Source: Chalciporus piperatus
Lineage: Eukaryota; Basidiomycota; Agaricomycetes; Boletales; Boletaceae
Reading direction: 5' to 3'
Assembly: GCA_038093975.1 (NCBI GenBank)
Contig: JBBPTG010000015.1
Coordinates: 245,185-309,184 of the forward strand
Length of the DNA stretch: 64,000 nt
Made by a program: the position numbers and the translations under genes. Each line of letters starts with the position of its first letter. Positions within the stretch are counted from its first letter, which is position 1. Below the pieces are notes generated by a model. It did not search any database and was not told the DNA's origin. It worked only from the letters and a program-made list of their open reading frames with translations. This document shows positions 10,268 through 22,891 of the stretch, piece after piece.

Positions 10268-10873
10268 TTGCAAAGTGGTAGGGCGGTAAGCCGGAGGCCT
10301 GAGCGTGGATCTTTCAACGGCGATCAGTACGGTTGCGAGCACCCGCCGTCTGCGAACGCTCGTTCCCGCGGTCTGTTCAAGTTCATAACTTGTAGCATAG
10401 ACAGTAGCTTACGTTCAACCTTCGTGGTCAACTCGAATACCATTCCGCCCAGACGGATGGTTCGTTTGCTATCTGCGTTGCTAGCGGGGAAGGCATTTTT
10501 GTCAGACAAGTGAGTTTCACGCATCAGTATGGTCTCTGAATTTGCGTCATCTAACGCCTTCTCAAGGAACTGCTGGAGTCAATCCCAGCGGAGCATCGCC
10601 CGGCTCTCAACACATCTCGTGCTGTCCCACTTGCATCAATAGTTCGACCGATTGGCCAGATCCTATGATCTCTGTCCCTTTCATTCTCACAGATGCAGAG
10701 ACTGGAGAACGGATGAGAATCGTGCTTTCTGCCATTGTCGTGCCCAAGCTGCTCATGGGCATGTTATCGGACGTCCCAACGATTTTTGGAAAGGGGAGAC
10801 GTGGTCGTTTGGAGATGTGACGTTCACTTTCGATTTCGGAGAGGGAGGAGTGCACAAGGTCAAAGGAAAATAA
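10268..10873 (+). pseudogene. Decayed coding remnant of unknown family, possibly retroelement-derived
   Basis: Consecutive reading frames look like one broken protein. FVVNSNTIPPRRMVRLLSAL is followed, after a possible intron at 10511-10567, by ELLESIPAEHRPALNTSRAV. After a frame change comes ISVPFILTDAETGERMRIVL with AIVVPKLLMGML, and after another change WSFGDVTFTFDFGEGG to a stop at about 10871. At least two frame changes argue for a pseudogene. The VPFILTD...IVLSAIVVPKLLMG segment has the feel of a beta-rich protease or retroelement domain, but I cannot place it with confidence. Confidence 0.4.
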
Positions 10874-11357
10874 GTTGGGATAAAAGGGCAAAGTTACGAT
10901 CGAGGAAACCATCATGGTGCTGTTCCATCGGGGCTGGTGTCGTTGGGTGTTTGGGGGCGTCATTGGTCAGTCGAGGTGATTTCGGACCACCATCATTTGT
11001 TATTACTACCCAGTCCGAGTAAATATTAGAAGAGTAACAAAAGCCCAAGCGGGTTACCTAGTTCTTTAGTTCTTGATTGAGGTAGGTATCTAAGCAAAAG
11101 CGATGGCTGGTGCGTTCAGAAAGCCAATTCAATCAAATCGCTTTCCCTAGGCTCGCAGACAACGCCGCTCAACTCGTATATGCGGCATTTTGCACCTACA
11201 AAGACACAACGAAGGAGGAAGACATTGATCCTAACCTTGAAACAAATCTCGATGATGTTCTCAAATGCGTCACATTTCAACGCATCAATAGGATTACTGA
11301 GATGACATGGACATGACGACTAGAGACCATGGTGCGTCCTTATCGATCGTCATCATT

Positions 11358-11759
11358 TCACTTGCTCACTCGATATACAACAGCCAGGTGCGGGGTGCGC
11401 TCTGTTCGGACAACCCCGCCCATGTATACGATGCACCATTTCCCACTGGCACTGATGCATTGGGCAAAGGAGCTGTTAACACAGGTCATGGAGCCAACTA
11501 AATGCATTAAAATCAGGTGCATGATAGGAAACGGAAGGGGTAGAGAAATACCTTGGCAAGGGTCCGAAGTCGACAAAGACGCAAATTGAGCGTTAAGCTT
11601 CTGTGCGTCCAACCCGTTTTGTTTTTGGAAATCGGTTGAAGCGTTGCCAGCATCGCGCAGGAAAAGACGGTCGGTAGTAGGCGCCGCATCAACGAGCATG
11701 GCGTAAAGAATGAAGAAAGAAAGAAAGAATAGTTTCGAAACGTCAAGTGGAGAAGACAT
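11358..11759 (-). CDS. Secreted protein of a basidiomycete cysteine-containing family
   Basis: Exon 1 (11759-11552) and exon 2 (from 11497) are joined by a 54-nt intron in phase. The product starts with a hydrophobic signal peptide (KLFFLSFFILYAMLVDAAP), then NGLDAQKLNAQFASLSTSDP, CQ|VGSMTCVNSSFAQC and ISASGKW. The NAxFASL...C..G...CVN..FAQC..GKW arrangement is shared by many secreted basidiomycete proteins, some fused to catalytic domains. After GKW the expected cysteine-rich continuation is lost in this frame, so the gene is either truncated or has a further intron I cannot fix. The secreted nature is well supported; the function is unknown. Confidence 0.55.
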   Translation of the reverse strand: MSSPLDVSKLFFLSFFILYAMLVDAAPTTDRLFLRDAGNASTDFQKQNGLDAQKLNAQFASLSTSDPCQGISLPLPFPIMHLILMHLVGSMTCVNSSFAQCISASGKWCIVYMGGVVRTERTPHLAVVYRVSK

Positions 11760-12220
11760 GTCGGAGGAAGTTGAAGTAATTAGGCACCAGCCCGAGAGAA
11801 TCTAGAAAAAAGAGCCATAGCTTCGAGCCGCGCTTTATCTCTTCCGTCGTAAATGCGCAAGACGAAGATTGGAAATTTACTCTTTGAAAAGTGGTCATAT
11901 CACTTGATTATCGGTCAAGCGAGGAAGCGAGGAACAACCGGTGCCTTGCAGACTATTGCTTGATGGAATTCTCTAGCTTCGTGTCGCAGGATCGAGAAAG
12001 TCCATCATGGCGAAGACTTTACTTGCGCCATGCAAGGAAATCTTGAATCCACTCTAATAACTATTGCGGTAGTACAAATAGTAGACTTCTGATCGATACC
12101 GCTGATAATCAATCGTCAATATTTGGAAAGGGCGGCCTTAGATGCGGGCTGTACGAAACCTTTCCTTCCCCCCTCGTACCAATATCATCAGGAGGGTGAT
12201 CCTCCAGACATACACCGCAC

Positions 12221-14608
12221 TTACTCCTCCAGGAAGAAGTAGTTACCCGCGGCTGAAACAGTCGAACTCAGAACGCATGATCAAAGAATATCGAAAAACG
12301 GTACCTTTCTGCTCACGATCCTTAATGCTGTTCATCTTGTTCACGCGGGGGCGGAAGTTGGTAGGATCACGTCGGAATGTGATCTCTAGAGAAGCTAGGA
12401 AGTGATTCATTCCCGAAAGAAGGGATTGAGGCCTGAACATCATGGTTAGCCCCCATGCATGCAAGGTATCCTGTGACTATCGCAGTTTACTGACGGTGTG
12501 GCGGTCGCTGAAATAGCTGGCTGGCCCTCGAACACAATAACTCGATCAGCGAGGTAGGTTGCCATGATGAAGTCGTGTTCAATTACGAAAGCCGTCTTTT
12601 TGGCGTGAAGGATGAAACTACAAAGGAGTCAAGGAACAATCCTAGACATAAAACTAACAACGTACCGTTTGATGACCTTGCTGGCGATGATACGTTGCTC
12701 CGAATCCAAGAAACTGTAAATGGAAACATATCAGCCAAAGTGGCCCGATAGCAACGGTGGTAACTGACCTGCTTGGCTCATCAAGCAAATAAACAGAGAC
12801 GTTCGGTTTACCTAATAGAAACTAAGTCATGATAAATTGCAGCGCATCGAGATTCTGCGTACCTAGGGCGAGAACGATGGCAACACGTTGCAGTTCTCCT
12901 CCAGACAAAGTCTTCACCTCCTGATCCATGATGTTGTCCAGGTTCATCGGCTTCATCACATCGCTCTGGAACTGCGAGTGCATGAAGGCCTGCTTGATCT
13001 GCTTGATGAGTAACATGCGGACGGTCCCCGCGAATTTGGGAGAGATTGTCTGCGGTTTGAGCGACACAGCAAGCTCCATCTTGTCCGATTCAATATCAGG
13101 ATTCGTCACGCCTGCCAGCAAACGGACGAATGTGGTTTTCCCGGTACCGTTCTCCCCAAGCATGACGACGATTTCAGAGTCGGTGAAACTTCCAGGTTCG
13201 ACTGTCAGCTTGAAGCCGCCCATTGTCTTGGTCATCGCAGGGTACGTGTAATGACGTGTTTTGTCCACGATCAGCTCCTCCGCGGTCTCCATCATCTTGA
13301 AAGACAATGACTCTTCACGGAAACGCAAGTTCTCGGTGGGGATGAACCCGTCGAGGAAAATGTTGATGCCTAACTCGGAGATGATCGGCCACCAGCAAAT
13401 CAAGTTCGGCAAGCAACCCACCTTCACGAACAGAGTAGGGCATGGTCACTACCCCGTACATCGATGGCTTCCCATATAGACAGCAGATGAAGTCGGACAG
13501 ATAATCCAAAACTGAAAGATCGTGCTCGACAGCGATGACGTAGCAGTTCGGGTTAAGCAAAGAGCGGATAACCTCTGCGGCTCTCAATCGTTGCTTGATA
13601 TCCAAGTAACTCGACGGTTCGTCGAACATGTATCTATTCCGCATCAGTATGGACTATGGGTAGGAATTCGGAGAGCTTACACGTCTGCTTTCTGAATACA
13701 GGACATCGCGATGGCGAATCGCTGGAGCTCTCCACCTGACAGTTGGGATGGTTCGCGCTCAAGGACGTGGGTTAGCTCAAGGTCATCGCACATCTTCTGC
13801 TTGTTGTCCAGCTCTAGCTTGGAATCCAACATCTGGTTGACAGTCAGGTTACCCTTGATCGCACGTGGTATGTGATCGACGTATTGCGGTTTGATGAGCG
13901 CCTTGAGGTTATCCTCCAAGACTTTTGTGAAGTAGTTCTGGAGTTCGGATCCACGGAAATATTTCAAAATTTCTTGCCAATCAGGAGGGTCCTGGGATAT
14001 TTCATGAGGCCATTGCTGAAGTGGGGAAGGATTCGACGTACATCGTAACGACCCAGATTTGGCTTGAGTTTACCCGCAAGAATTTTAAGAGCCGTGCTCT
14101 TCCCGATACCGTTAGTTCCAACCAGTCCAAGGACCTGACCTGGTCGCGGGGTGGGAAGACGGTGAAGTTTGAAAGCGTTCGCGGTATATCGGTGAGTGAC
14201 CTCGGACTCGAGGTTGGTGGGAAGATTGATGATGGCAATAGCTTCGAATGGACATCTTTCATAGATCCATTTCAACAAGCACGGGTCAAACGGTGCCGCG
14301 GACTTACTTCTTTACACAAATACCACAACCGATACAGAGGAACTCGGATATGAATGCGATTTTATCTGACGGCTTCACTTCGATACACAGTTTGCCTAGA
14401 GGATCGATCGGTGTAAGGACAGCCATCGTTCAGCAGGATCTAATGTCGAACTGACCCATTTTCACAACGGGACATGACTATCCACCACGTCAGACTGGCA
14501 GTGCTCAGGTAGGGGTGATGGGCTCACTTTTTTACATTCTTGGGCGCATCGCTTTGGTTTGCAGCGATTTGAATCAACAATAGCAATACGGGTTATCTTG
14601 TCGGCCAT
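12221..14608 (-). CDS. RLI1: ABCE1/Rli1 ribosome-recycling ATPase
   Basis: Twelve exons on the minus strand (14608-14528, 14477-14456, 14395-14308, 14255-14042, 13991-13681, 13633-13422, 13369-12863, 12811-12769, 12713-12666, 12617-12495, 12432-12305, 12252-12221) give 602 residues, close to yeast Rli1 (608). It begins [18 protein letters not shown] and has two 4Fe-4S ferredoxin-like clusters (the second as [13 protein letters not shown]). Two ABC ATPase domains follow, with Walker [10 protein letters not shown] and GENGTGKTT and signatures LSGGELQR twice. The C-terminus is [12 protein letters not shown]1 splits ribosomes after termination or stalling and acts in initiation. It is essential and cytosolic. 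It lies head to head with the parvulin gene. Confidence 0.97.
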
Positions 14609-14947
14609 CGTTCAAGCGTTGGCGACCGCGGTAGTACTCGTCAAGAGATGCTATACCCACTGAGATCTACTTACGAAATTTAGACAGATACATATCACGT
14701 AATCATCAGACACAGCCACTACCCTTACACAAATTTGAAGCCTGATCTACCTATCTTTTTCACATTATTGCACAAGGTAATGCGCGAACCGTCGTTGCCC
14801 GTCGATTTTCAGAACCAGAGGATGCTAGTACACGGCAGCCCAGCTTGAAGTGGTGAAATTTGGTAGATATATAGATCAGATGATCGATTAGACACAGCCA
14901 CTTACTTGTGGAACCCGACCAAGATCACTTTACTCCAAACATCGAGG
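14609..14947. promoter_or_regulatory. Shared bidirectional promoter region of RLI1 and the parvulin gene
   Basis: 339 bp separate the two divergent start codons. The interval is A/T-rich, carries ATATAGATCAGATGATCGAT near 14869 and has no coding signal. Both transcription starts must lie here. Confidence 0.55.
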
Positions 14948-15587
14948 ATGGGGAAGAATAAGTCAGCATCCAACGAGAAGAAAGGCGGCGGTAACAGCGG
15001 TTCCAAGGGTGGTTCCAAGGACACTGAGGAATCCGAGAGCAAGGTGGGCGCTCCCATGTACTTTGCTCTGAGACGACGTAGTAGTTCTTAGGGAAGGATG
15101 ATTGTAACAGGGAAAGGGTGGGCTGAAACCCGCTACCGCAATAAACGTTCGGCATATATTGTGTGAGAAGCAGTCAAAGGCGTTAGAAGCTTTGGAGAAG
15201 ATCCAGGTAGAACCGTCATCGTTTCGTGGGACGCATCCTTGTCTTGTACTCATGTATATTCAGGGGGGACAGCGGTTCGACAAGGTCGCCCAAGAGTACT
15301 CCGAGGACAAAGCTAAAGGTACCTAAAAGTTATCGCTTCAATTCGCTTTCGTTCTAAACGTGAGCTTGTAGCGGGTGGCAGTCTTGGCTGGATGAACCGA
15401 GGCTCGATGGTTGTAAGTCAAGGGCGACTATCAGAGTGGAGCTGACATTGTCATGCTTGTGATCCAGGGCGCATTCCAAGAGGCTGCCTTTGCTTTGGGG
15501 CCATCGACAGTGGACAAACCTATTATGTCCCCTCTTGTCAAGACCAACTTCGGGTATCACATTATTATGGTTGAAGGCAGGCGATGA
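14948..15587 (+). CDS. PIN4: Parvulin-type peptidyl-prolyl isomerase (Pin4/Par14)
   Basis: Five exons (14948-15043, 15111-15206, 15264-15318, 15372-15412, 15468-15587) encode 135 residues, matching Par14. A basic Gly/Lys/Ser-rich tail ([15 protein letters not shown]...) precedes a rotamase domain with [36 protein letters not shown] and the closing [13 protein letters not shown]. It lacks a WW domain, so it is the Par14/EPVH rather than the Pin1/Ess1 class. Par14 proteins associate with pre-ribosomal particles and chromatin, so sharing a promoter with RLI1 may be meaningful (inference). Confidence 0.93.
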
Positions 15588-15653
15588 ACCCCATCGAGTA
15601 CAGTAAGATATCATATGGATGTCTACAATTTGGAAAGCATTGACCGTCCAGAG

Positions 15654-18600
15654 TCATGCTGGAACTGGACAGTCCATAGCATCGTCGTTTACCATATCAT
15701 CGGCAAGGAGCACCGTCACCGCACGTGCTGCCCTCCTTTTCCTTCTCGGTTGATCGACATCAGGGTCAGGAGTGGTACCAGAAGACGTAGCCTCCGGTTG
15801 GGCGGTTGCACGTCTCGACGTGCTAGATCTCCTCGATTCTCCGTTCGTACGCTCGAGCGCACGCTTGCGTTTGTTCCCAGTAGAGGATGGGGTGTCGTTC
15901 GGAGTTCCGGGTGAGATCCGGGAGACTTCGTCATCGTGGCGACGGATGTCAGTGAGAAGCGCATTGCCTCTTTGTTTGTTGGCTCTGCCGTTTTTGCGAC
16001 GTCGACTCGTCCCATATTGCATGACAGCCTTCCTGAAATCGACGCCCTGCTTCTTGTGCAAGTAGTAGTACGTGATACATTGCGCAGCAGTCTTGTTCGG
16101 CAGGCGTTGGGCGATCAGGCCGAACTGTTTTGGGTGGGCAGCGAACTCGTTTAGGAAGACGTCGCGCTCTTCTTCAGTCCAGTAATCTTGACCTGAAGTG
16201 GCGCTGTAGAACTCTGAAGGATCGTCGACGATGTTGTTCGTGTCGTCGAATAGGAAGGGCACAGAACCCTCGGTGACAGAGATCATATCAGGGATCTTAG
16301 CCACATTTCTGATGGCGAGATAGTTGGGGTCGGTAAGGTCCTCTACGCCTAAGCTGGCGATGATCTGCTCCATCTCCAAGTCCGATCTGACAGCGTCCCC
16401 CATAACAGTGGTGGAGCGCCGGGTTGCCCTACCGCCGCCTGATGGAATCGTAGATTCCTCCTGTACTCCAGTCTTCTGCCCTTCATCGAGTCGTGCGCAA
16501 TGCTCGAGCCACCGTTCATGTAGTGCCAGATATTCCTCTTTCAACCTGCGGGACTTCTCCACGATCTCAGACTGGCGTTCCACAAAGCGATCGACCAGAG
16601 ATGATCTAATTGCCTCGTGGGTGGCCAATCTGTTAGAAGAACCCGCAGCAATCAGTTCTTCTGATCGGCTACTCTGGTTAACAGGAAGTGGAGGAAGATT
16701 CAGGCTCGACACCGCTTGATTGGCTCGGAGGATAGGGAATACTCGTTCTGCACGTGATTGACGATCACCGCCAAGACGGGCGACAAGAACCAGTCGAACG
16801 CCTTCGCGCGTCGATTTGAGGTTGCCAGATTCAGGTTGATAGTGAATAGACCGGTCCGAGGGCGGAGAAGCTGGTATTGTGCTGTGATCACTGACCACGA
16901 TCCTCATCGAGTTGGCAACTGGCTCAGGGGTACTCTCGTTCACGTCGACGCCCAACCCGGCGCGTCCAGTACTTGGTACAGCCTCGGGTCCCGGTCCCAG
17001 AGACCAAGTCGCGAACGAGGGCGTTACCGTTGACGATGGAGGGGATTCTCGACGTCTGTCAGGCTCAACCTCTACATCAGGGATAGAAGTGCTGAAGGAG
17101 GCAGGGTCACTGCTAACAGACGGCTCCGGAACTACAGCACGGCCAGCTTTGGATGATGCTTCCTCGGGCATTCCACGGACTGAACCAATGGTCATCGAGT
17201 CCGCATCCACGTGTGGAGTCACGACTTCATGGGGAGATTCTGTAAGAATGTTCAGCCTTACAACCTTATTTGGTTCTTAAACTTTATAGCACGCACCTCT
17301 GTGAGGCGTTGCGTCGCTGGAAGATATCAATTCAGGGGTTGGCAGTGGCGAGGCATTACGTTCGAAGGTCTGTTGATGAGACGCAAAATTGCCATTCACG
17401 TTGACGGTCTCGTGGCGAGGCGAGTGTAATTCGGCCGAAGGACCCACTAGCGTTCCCAGGCTTTTGGAACCTTCTAATGGAGCCTCGTCATTATTTGCTA
17501 GCGGCATTTCGTTCAGGGCGTGGGGGGGTGCCTTCGCTTGCACCGGTTGGATCGACGACTGGAGAAGAGGGTCTTCATCAGGCCCGGAGATAGCGGCCTT
17601 GGAAAGCCTCGGTGATCGCGACAACGATCGAGATTCGACTTTTGTAATGGGTGCCTCCCGAGAGATGGAACTGCCTCGAGAACGTGATCCTGACGGAGAA
17701 AAAGACCGGTGTCCACTGTCAGTCCCAGGATATTGTCTTGGGCTAGTTCTGTATGTCTCCACCTGAGAAAATGGAGGGCGGGGGGGATGTTGCAACTTTG
17801 AGAAGGGTTGGTTTAGAGGAGCATGTGAACGAGGCGGGGTGCTTGCAATTGAGCTCCCTTGGTGCTCATCCTCACGATCGTGGTGTGGTCTAGGGTGGAA
17901 GCTGGGACCAGCAGTATACGACGACCCAGTGTGCGTTGACGGCCAAGGATCGTCGAGATACATAGGTCGATACGTGTCAGCGGTCCGCGAAAAGGATCCA
18001 AGGTCGCGCACAGCGTGGGGGGCGGTAGCGGGGCGGTAGCTATCGTAATGTGACGTGGAGTCCGAACGAGCCGCAGAGCGTGGTGGCGGGAGGTCTCGTG
18101 GCGGTTGCTGTCGCCGATCTCCGTATCGATCGGGGGTGGGGTCCAATCTAACAAACATTGGGTGTTACGGTAGTCTTACCTCGGAGGATACAACGTACGG
18201 TTCATACCGAGTAGGTCTATCGAAATGAGACTGCTTCCAAAGTTCTGATGGTTCAAACATTCTTTCAGCTAGGGTATCACGGCGATTTTTATCCCACGGT
18301 GGAGGTGGAGGGCTCGTCGACAGTGGTTTATCATAGGAAGATGACGACTGCCATCGAGAGCCGTGGTCCCACTGACGAGCTTCCTGTGTTCTTGCGCGAT
18401 CGTAACGTGGGGGAGACGGACTACGGCTATAGTAGCGCTCTGGTCTGTATACGTTTGGCCTATAGTTGTTCGGATGGTCGTCATAATATGTTGCAGCACC
18501 GCGAGGTTTGTAGCTATCATAGGTATGTCTTCTTGCGGATGGACCTGGAGAGGGTGATCTATGCCGAGGGAAATGCTACATAAAGGATTGAGGAAGAGAT

Positions 18601-18720
18601 GGATCAAGATAGTTGGATCTGACTGACATCGTAGGGCGGAAAACCTGCGGAAGGACGACGGAACTCATGTGGCAATGACGTCCCAGTTGGCGACGACTGC
18701 CCGAAGCTGATTGAGGACAT
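15654..18720 (-). CDS. SNT1: SANT-domain corepressor, Snt1/NCoR-like
   Basis: Four exons (18720-18628, 18575-18199, 18147-17297, 17239-15654) give 968 residues. The N-terminal half is disordered and rich in Pro, Arg, Ser and Tyr, with WKQSHFDRP near residue 140. A SANT/Myb domain follows (YWTEEERDVFLNEFAAHPKQ, then RLPNKTAAQCITYYYLHKKQ), with a basic RRRKNGRANKQRG stretch after it. VPFLFDDTNNIVDDPSEFY before the SANT resembles the segment in NCoR/SMRT and yeast Snt1 that bridges to histone deacetylases. The protein probably scaffolds a Set3C-like deacetylase complex in the nucleus. Only the first of the two SANT domains of NCoR type is evident. It is divergent from PIG-S, with 309 bp between starts. 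Confidence 0.82.
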
Positions 18721-19029
18721 GAGAGGGGGAGGAATCGAAAATCCACTGTCGCCACAGAGTCCTAGGTCAGGTGTCCTACTGGACTGCGAAAGTCGAGTAT
18801 TCGTTTTCGGTGACTACAGTGGGACAGTCGGCATAAAAATGCAAGTCTGTGTGGTCTTGATAGAGCTCCTGTGGGTGAGTTCTACTGATTATCTTGTGGG
18901 CAGACTACGGTATGGAATCGACGAGCTAGAGTTAGAGCTAGAGAGTGTAAGAGTGTAAGGTAGAGGACGGTTGAAACTCCGCTGACCTACTCGAAGTTGT
19001 TCTGGACGAGTTTTAGACATGGACTTGTT

Positions 19030-20863
19030 ATGGATTCAGCCCCTGCAACAGCCAGCCATGGCCTCAAGGAGCCCCGTAAACTCCCTTTCGAGACCGCAAA
19101 GATACGGAGACTCGTCCTAGGCTCTTACTGGACCATCGTCATCCTCGCCCTTCCCTTCTGGTGGAACCTGACCAGCATCGAGCGTATCGCTCTTCCGTCC
19201 TCGCGCGTCCGGGCTCAGTTGGATAGAAAACCCGTCTTTCCTGTCAACGTACAACTTGACGCACCTAGCTTTGCCGGGAATGCCCCTCGGTTAGCCGGGG
19301 AGCTCGCCCAGATTCTTGTTCAGACTACTCAAGCCTCTCCGACATGGGGAAACCTAGACATCCGGGTCGGTGTCAGCGAGAACGCAGGTGCGAATAAATG
19401 GGAGGAAGACTGATGTCCAAGTAGTAATTAACGCAACAGAGGACCAAAGTACGAGCAATGCATATTCTGTCGCCCTTGGGGATTACACCGCTGTCCGGCG
19501 CCCCAAACAACTAGTTGTGAGCCGAGAGGAAGCGTCATCAGGTGGGTCAGTTTCTGACGCCTCAGTGCTTCATGCACAGTGATTCTCCGTCAGTTCACCG
19601 GCTGGGCAATATCTTGTCTGGCCTCCTTGCACCTGAGGTCACCTCGATGCAAGCACAGCGCATCGTCCAGTATTCCAAGCGCTATCGCCTTGCTTTCACC
19701 TTGCTGAACGAAAACGCCGCATCTGAACACCTCGTTAATTCCTGGGACGTTCAGCCAGCGATCGAAGGAAAGTTTTTCCACTTCATTTCACTTCCGTCGG
19801 TTGATAACAAACCCGCAGACCATCTGTTCCCAATCCTTTCTCAATTAAACCTGCTGCATAATTTTACCATTGAAAGTCAGGTTCAGTACCACGCACCACT
19901 GGCGTTCGAGCCCACGCAGTTCGCTGATGGCAACAATACCGTGCATGGCCTCACCCCTGAGGATCTGACCGTGTTCGTCAATTCTGCTGAATGGACATTG
20001 TGTAATTATCCTCCCTTCTGCAGCCTGGGTCAAAGTTTTGATCTGTGTTTCCAGCTTCCAGTGTCTCGAGTGACCCTGTATTGCATTTTGTATTGTTTGT
20101 CCCGTCTCCGTCCCGGCAGTCGCTTTGTATCCTTGACGCGCATGGTAGGTAGTCATTCACTACAAACGACCAATTGACTTGAGTCATTGCAGGGTCTCCC
20201 ACGAATCAGAACGCATTTCTTTTGCCCCAGTGGGGCGGCATCTTCATTCTCAACAGGCACGCAGAAGACGAGAAGATGACGCACCTGACTGCGGCGGTGT
20301 TGGTGCCTGTGTTTTCATCATTTGCTAATCAGCTCTCTTCTTTACTTGGTGTTCTTCCCCTCCCTCGAGGCGTGAGCTCCGAGGAATCTTCCGTGCTATC
20401 CGAGTGGCAGCTTGATGCACTCCTCCGATATCGGACGTCAGAGAATATGCTGAGCAGTCAGCAAACGCTGTACTGCATCGTGAAGCTCGTGGACCAAATT
20501 GAGAACATGCCGGTCGATCAAAAGGTCAGGGGGGATGTGCACAACGCACTCACAGCCCTCGAGGAGGTCTGTCACATTTTTATTTTTCCTTATAAGAACG
20601 CTCAACGAGGGACTTTCGCATAGGGATATCGATCCGCGGGGGGTTCGCCGGCGATTCCCTTGCGATGGTCTAGCGAGGCTTTGTCTCTAGCCTCGCATGC
20701 TTTTTTTAATCCCGGCATGTTGGCACTGCTGTACTTCCCTGCCGAACATAAATATGCTGTATACACGCCGCTTTTTGCCTCCATCTCGGTACCTTTGATT
20801 GTTGCGCTCGGAAGAGAGGTTTATGCGTGGAGAAACGAGCGTCGGATGGCAAGGAATGGATGA
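19030..20863 (+). CDS. GPI17: GPI transamidase component PIG-S/Gpi17
   Basis: Six exons (19030-19387, 19440-19541, 19594-20001, 20055-20144, 20193-20566, 20624-20863) encode 523 residues with phase kept. A transmembrane helix lies near residues 28-48 (LVLGSYWTIVILALPFWWNL), then a large luminal domain with QPAIEGKFFHFISLPSV and LLPQWGGIFILN, and a second helix near the C-terminus (YAVYTPLFASISVPLIVAL) before a short basic tail. This two-helix topology and the WGG(I/V) segment are diagnostic of PIG-S. It is a subunit of the ER complex that transfers GPI anchors to proteins. The first two introns each have several possible AG acceptors; only the ones chosen (52 nt each) restore the frame. Confidence 0.93.
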
Positions 20864-21107
20864 CGATACTTCTAGTGGACAGGTTCTGTAGAGAATTCTA
20901 GACAGCGACATTGAGGAACCCTGTTTTTCTTCTGGACGCAGCGTGTTCTCAATACCGTTCCTCGGGGCCCATTGACCACCGACACTATGCAAACCACGTG
21001 ATCTATGATCGACGTCAGCGAGTATGGGCACAGCCAAGGCGCTGCTCACGACTACTAACTGTAACTAACTTGGTCTTTGACAACAGACACTGCCGAGCTA
21101 CGCCGCC

Positions 21108-22638
21108 ATGAGCACGAATAAGGTGAATGTAGATGGGATTATGCTCTTCGAGCAACCTTTCGCGCGTGTTCGTGTCACTTTCTCTCGCTAACTGCCACAT
21201 CTATCTCACGAGGATACTTGCTAGGTGCCCTACGAGAATTACCGCAAAGTATTTCGTGCATCTCAGAGGAACATCGAGCGTGAATTGGGTAACGTACAGT
21301 CGGCATCAAGCGACCTTCAGAAACGTTCAAAGGGCAACGACGTCGACCTTGGCGATGCGGCCAAGACCATTGATGGGATGATAGCGCGGGTGGAGAATCT
21401 CAAACGCAAGGTCGGGCCCTCGTGTTATTGGCTCACATATCATCAATTCATCATCAGATGCGCATTGTGTACAGCTTTCTGATCTGCAGGAAAATAATGG
21501 TCGCCCTACCCTTGATGTCATGCACGAACGTCTCCAACATCTCGCGTTAGTCGAGGCTCTGCCAACCACGAATTCCCCTGACTTTTCACGCTGGGCGGAC
21601 ACGCGGCTGGACCGATGGGTTGTCGACTGGACACTCCGCGCGGGGCGAGAACAAACCGCGAGGAAACTATCCCAAGAAAGGGGAATTGAGGTACGTTACC
21701 TCGTCTCCGTCTCAGCTGGGCTCCATTGACGGTTCATACTTGTAGACCCTTGTGGATATCGATTTGTTCATGGATATCCACAGAATTGAACGCGCGCTTT
21801 CCCGGCACAGCTGTACTGAAGCTATTGCATGGTGCAGTGAAAACAAAACGGCATTACGAAAAATTAGGGTGAGTTCTTGAGCTGTGCGCCTCTGCGCTAT
21901 GGTAACAATTTCCGGGACCTCGCAGAGCACCCTGGAGTTCGAGCTCCGTCTGCAGGAATATATTGAATTTGCCCGTGTGCGCAAAACACAAGACGCGATC
22001 GCATATGCGAAAAAGCACCTTGTTCTGTGGCAGGAGACCCACATTCAACAGATTACCCAGGCCATGGCACTCCTGGCGGTCCAGCCCTCGACTACCTATG
22101 GACAATACAGGGTTCGTGGTCCGTTAGATTAACTCCTCCCGGGCTCACGAGTTTACAGCGCCTCTATGATGAGTCTCGTTGGACCTCTTTGGTCCAGGCG
22201 TTCCGTCTTGCCATCTACACGTTGAACAGTTTACCGACGGAGCCACTTTTGCATCTCGCCCTGTACGCAGGACTAGCTTCCCTCAAGTTACCTGCTTGCT
22301 ATGATCACACCCACAATGTCGACTGTCCAGTGTGCGACCCCAACATCAGAATTCTCGCCAAAGAGGTTCCCTTCAGTCACCATGCCAACTCAACCATCGT
22401 ATGCCGACTCAGCGGTAAAATTATGGACGAGGATAATATGCCAATGGCATTCCCGAATGGATACGTTTACTCGACAGAGGTACGGTATTTTGGGGGGCTA
22501 AAAGGAAACCGTCTTTACATTCCCCTCCTTCTCCAGGCACTCGAAGAGATGGCCGCCAAGAATAACGGCAAAGTCACTTGCCCGCAGTCAGGCCAAGTGT
22601 GCGACTTTACTGCACTGAAGAAGGTCTTCATTTCTTGA
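21108..22638 (+). CDS. FYV10: GID/CTLH E3 ligase subunit Fyv10/Gid9 (MAEA)
   Basis: Seven exons (21108-21167, 21225-21410, 21475-21690, 21746-21868, 21926-22111, 22159-22479, 22537-22638) give 397 residues. A LisH/CTLH region is seen in DIHRIERALSRHSCTEAIAW and TLEFELRLQEYIEFARVR, followed by CRA-type helices. It ends in a degenerate RING (CRLSGKIMDEDNMPMAFPNG, then KVTCPQSGQVCDF and the terminal LKKVFIS). In yeast, Gid9 pairs with Gid2 to form the catalytic module that marks gluconeogenic enzymes for degradation. It follows PIG-S in the same direction, 244 bp behind. The family is certain; substrates in this fungus are unknown. Confidence 0.95.
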
Positions 22639-22891
22639 GCACCGCACTGAAGCGCATCATTTCGTGACGACTCGGCATGTATTGTACCCACAACATCTCG
22701 CTCAAACTGTAACTATAACAAAGATACTACTGTATTTACCATAATCTTCACAGCACTACTACACGTGGGCCCGGCTGCTACCTCGGAAGCGATGATGATG
22801 ACCATGTAACCCGAACCCCATTATACTTACGCTGGTACTTACCTGTTCAACGTGTTAAGTGAGAATCGGGATCGAGCTGTGCCGGTTTCAC

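Noticed and set aside
19388..19579. Frameshifts in PIG-S
   Set aside because: Two apparent frame breaks vanish when 52-nt introns with the later AG acceptors (ending 19439 and 19593) are used.
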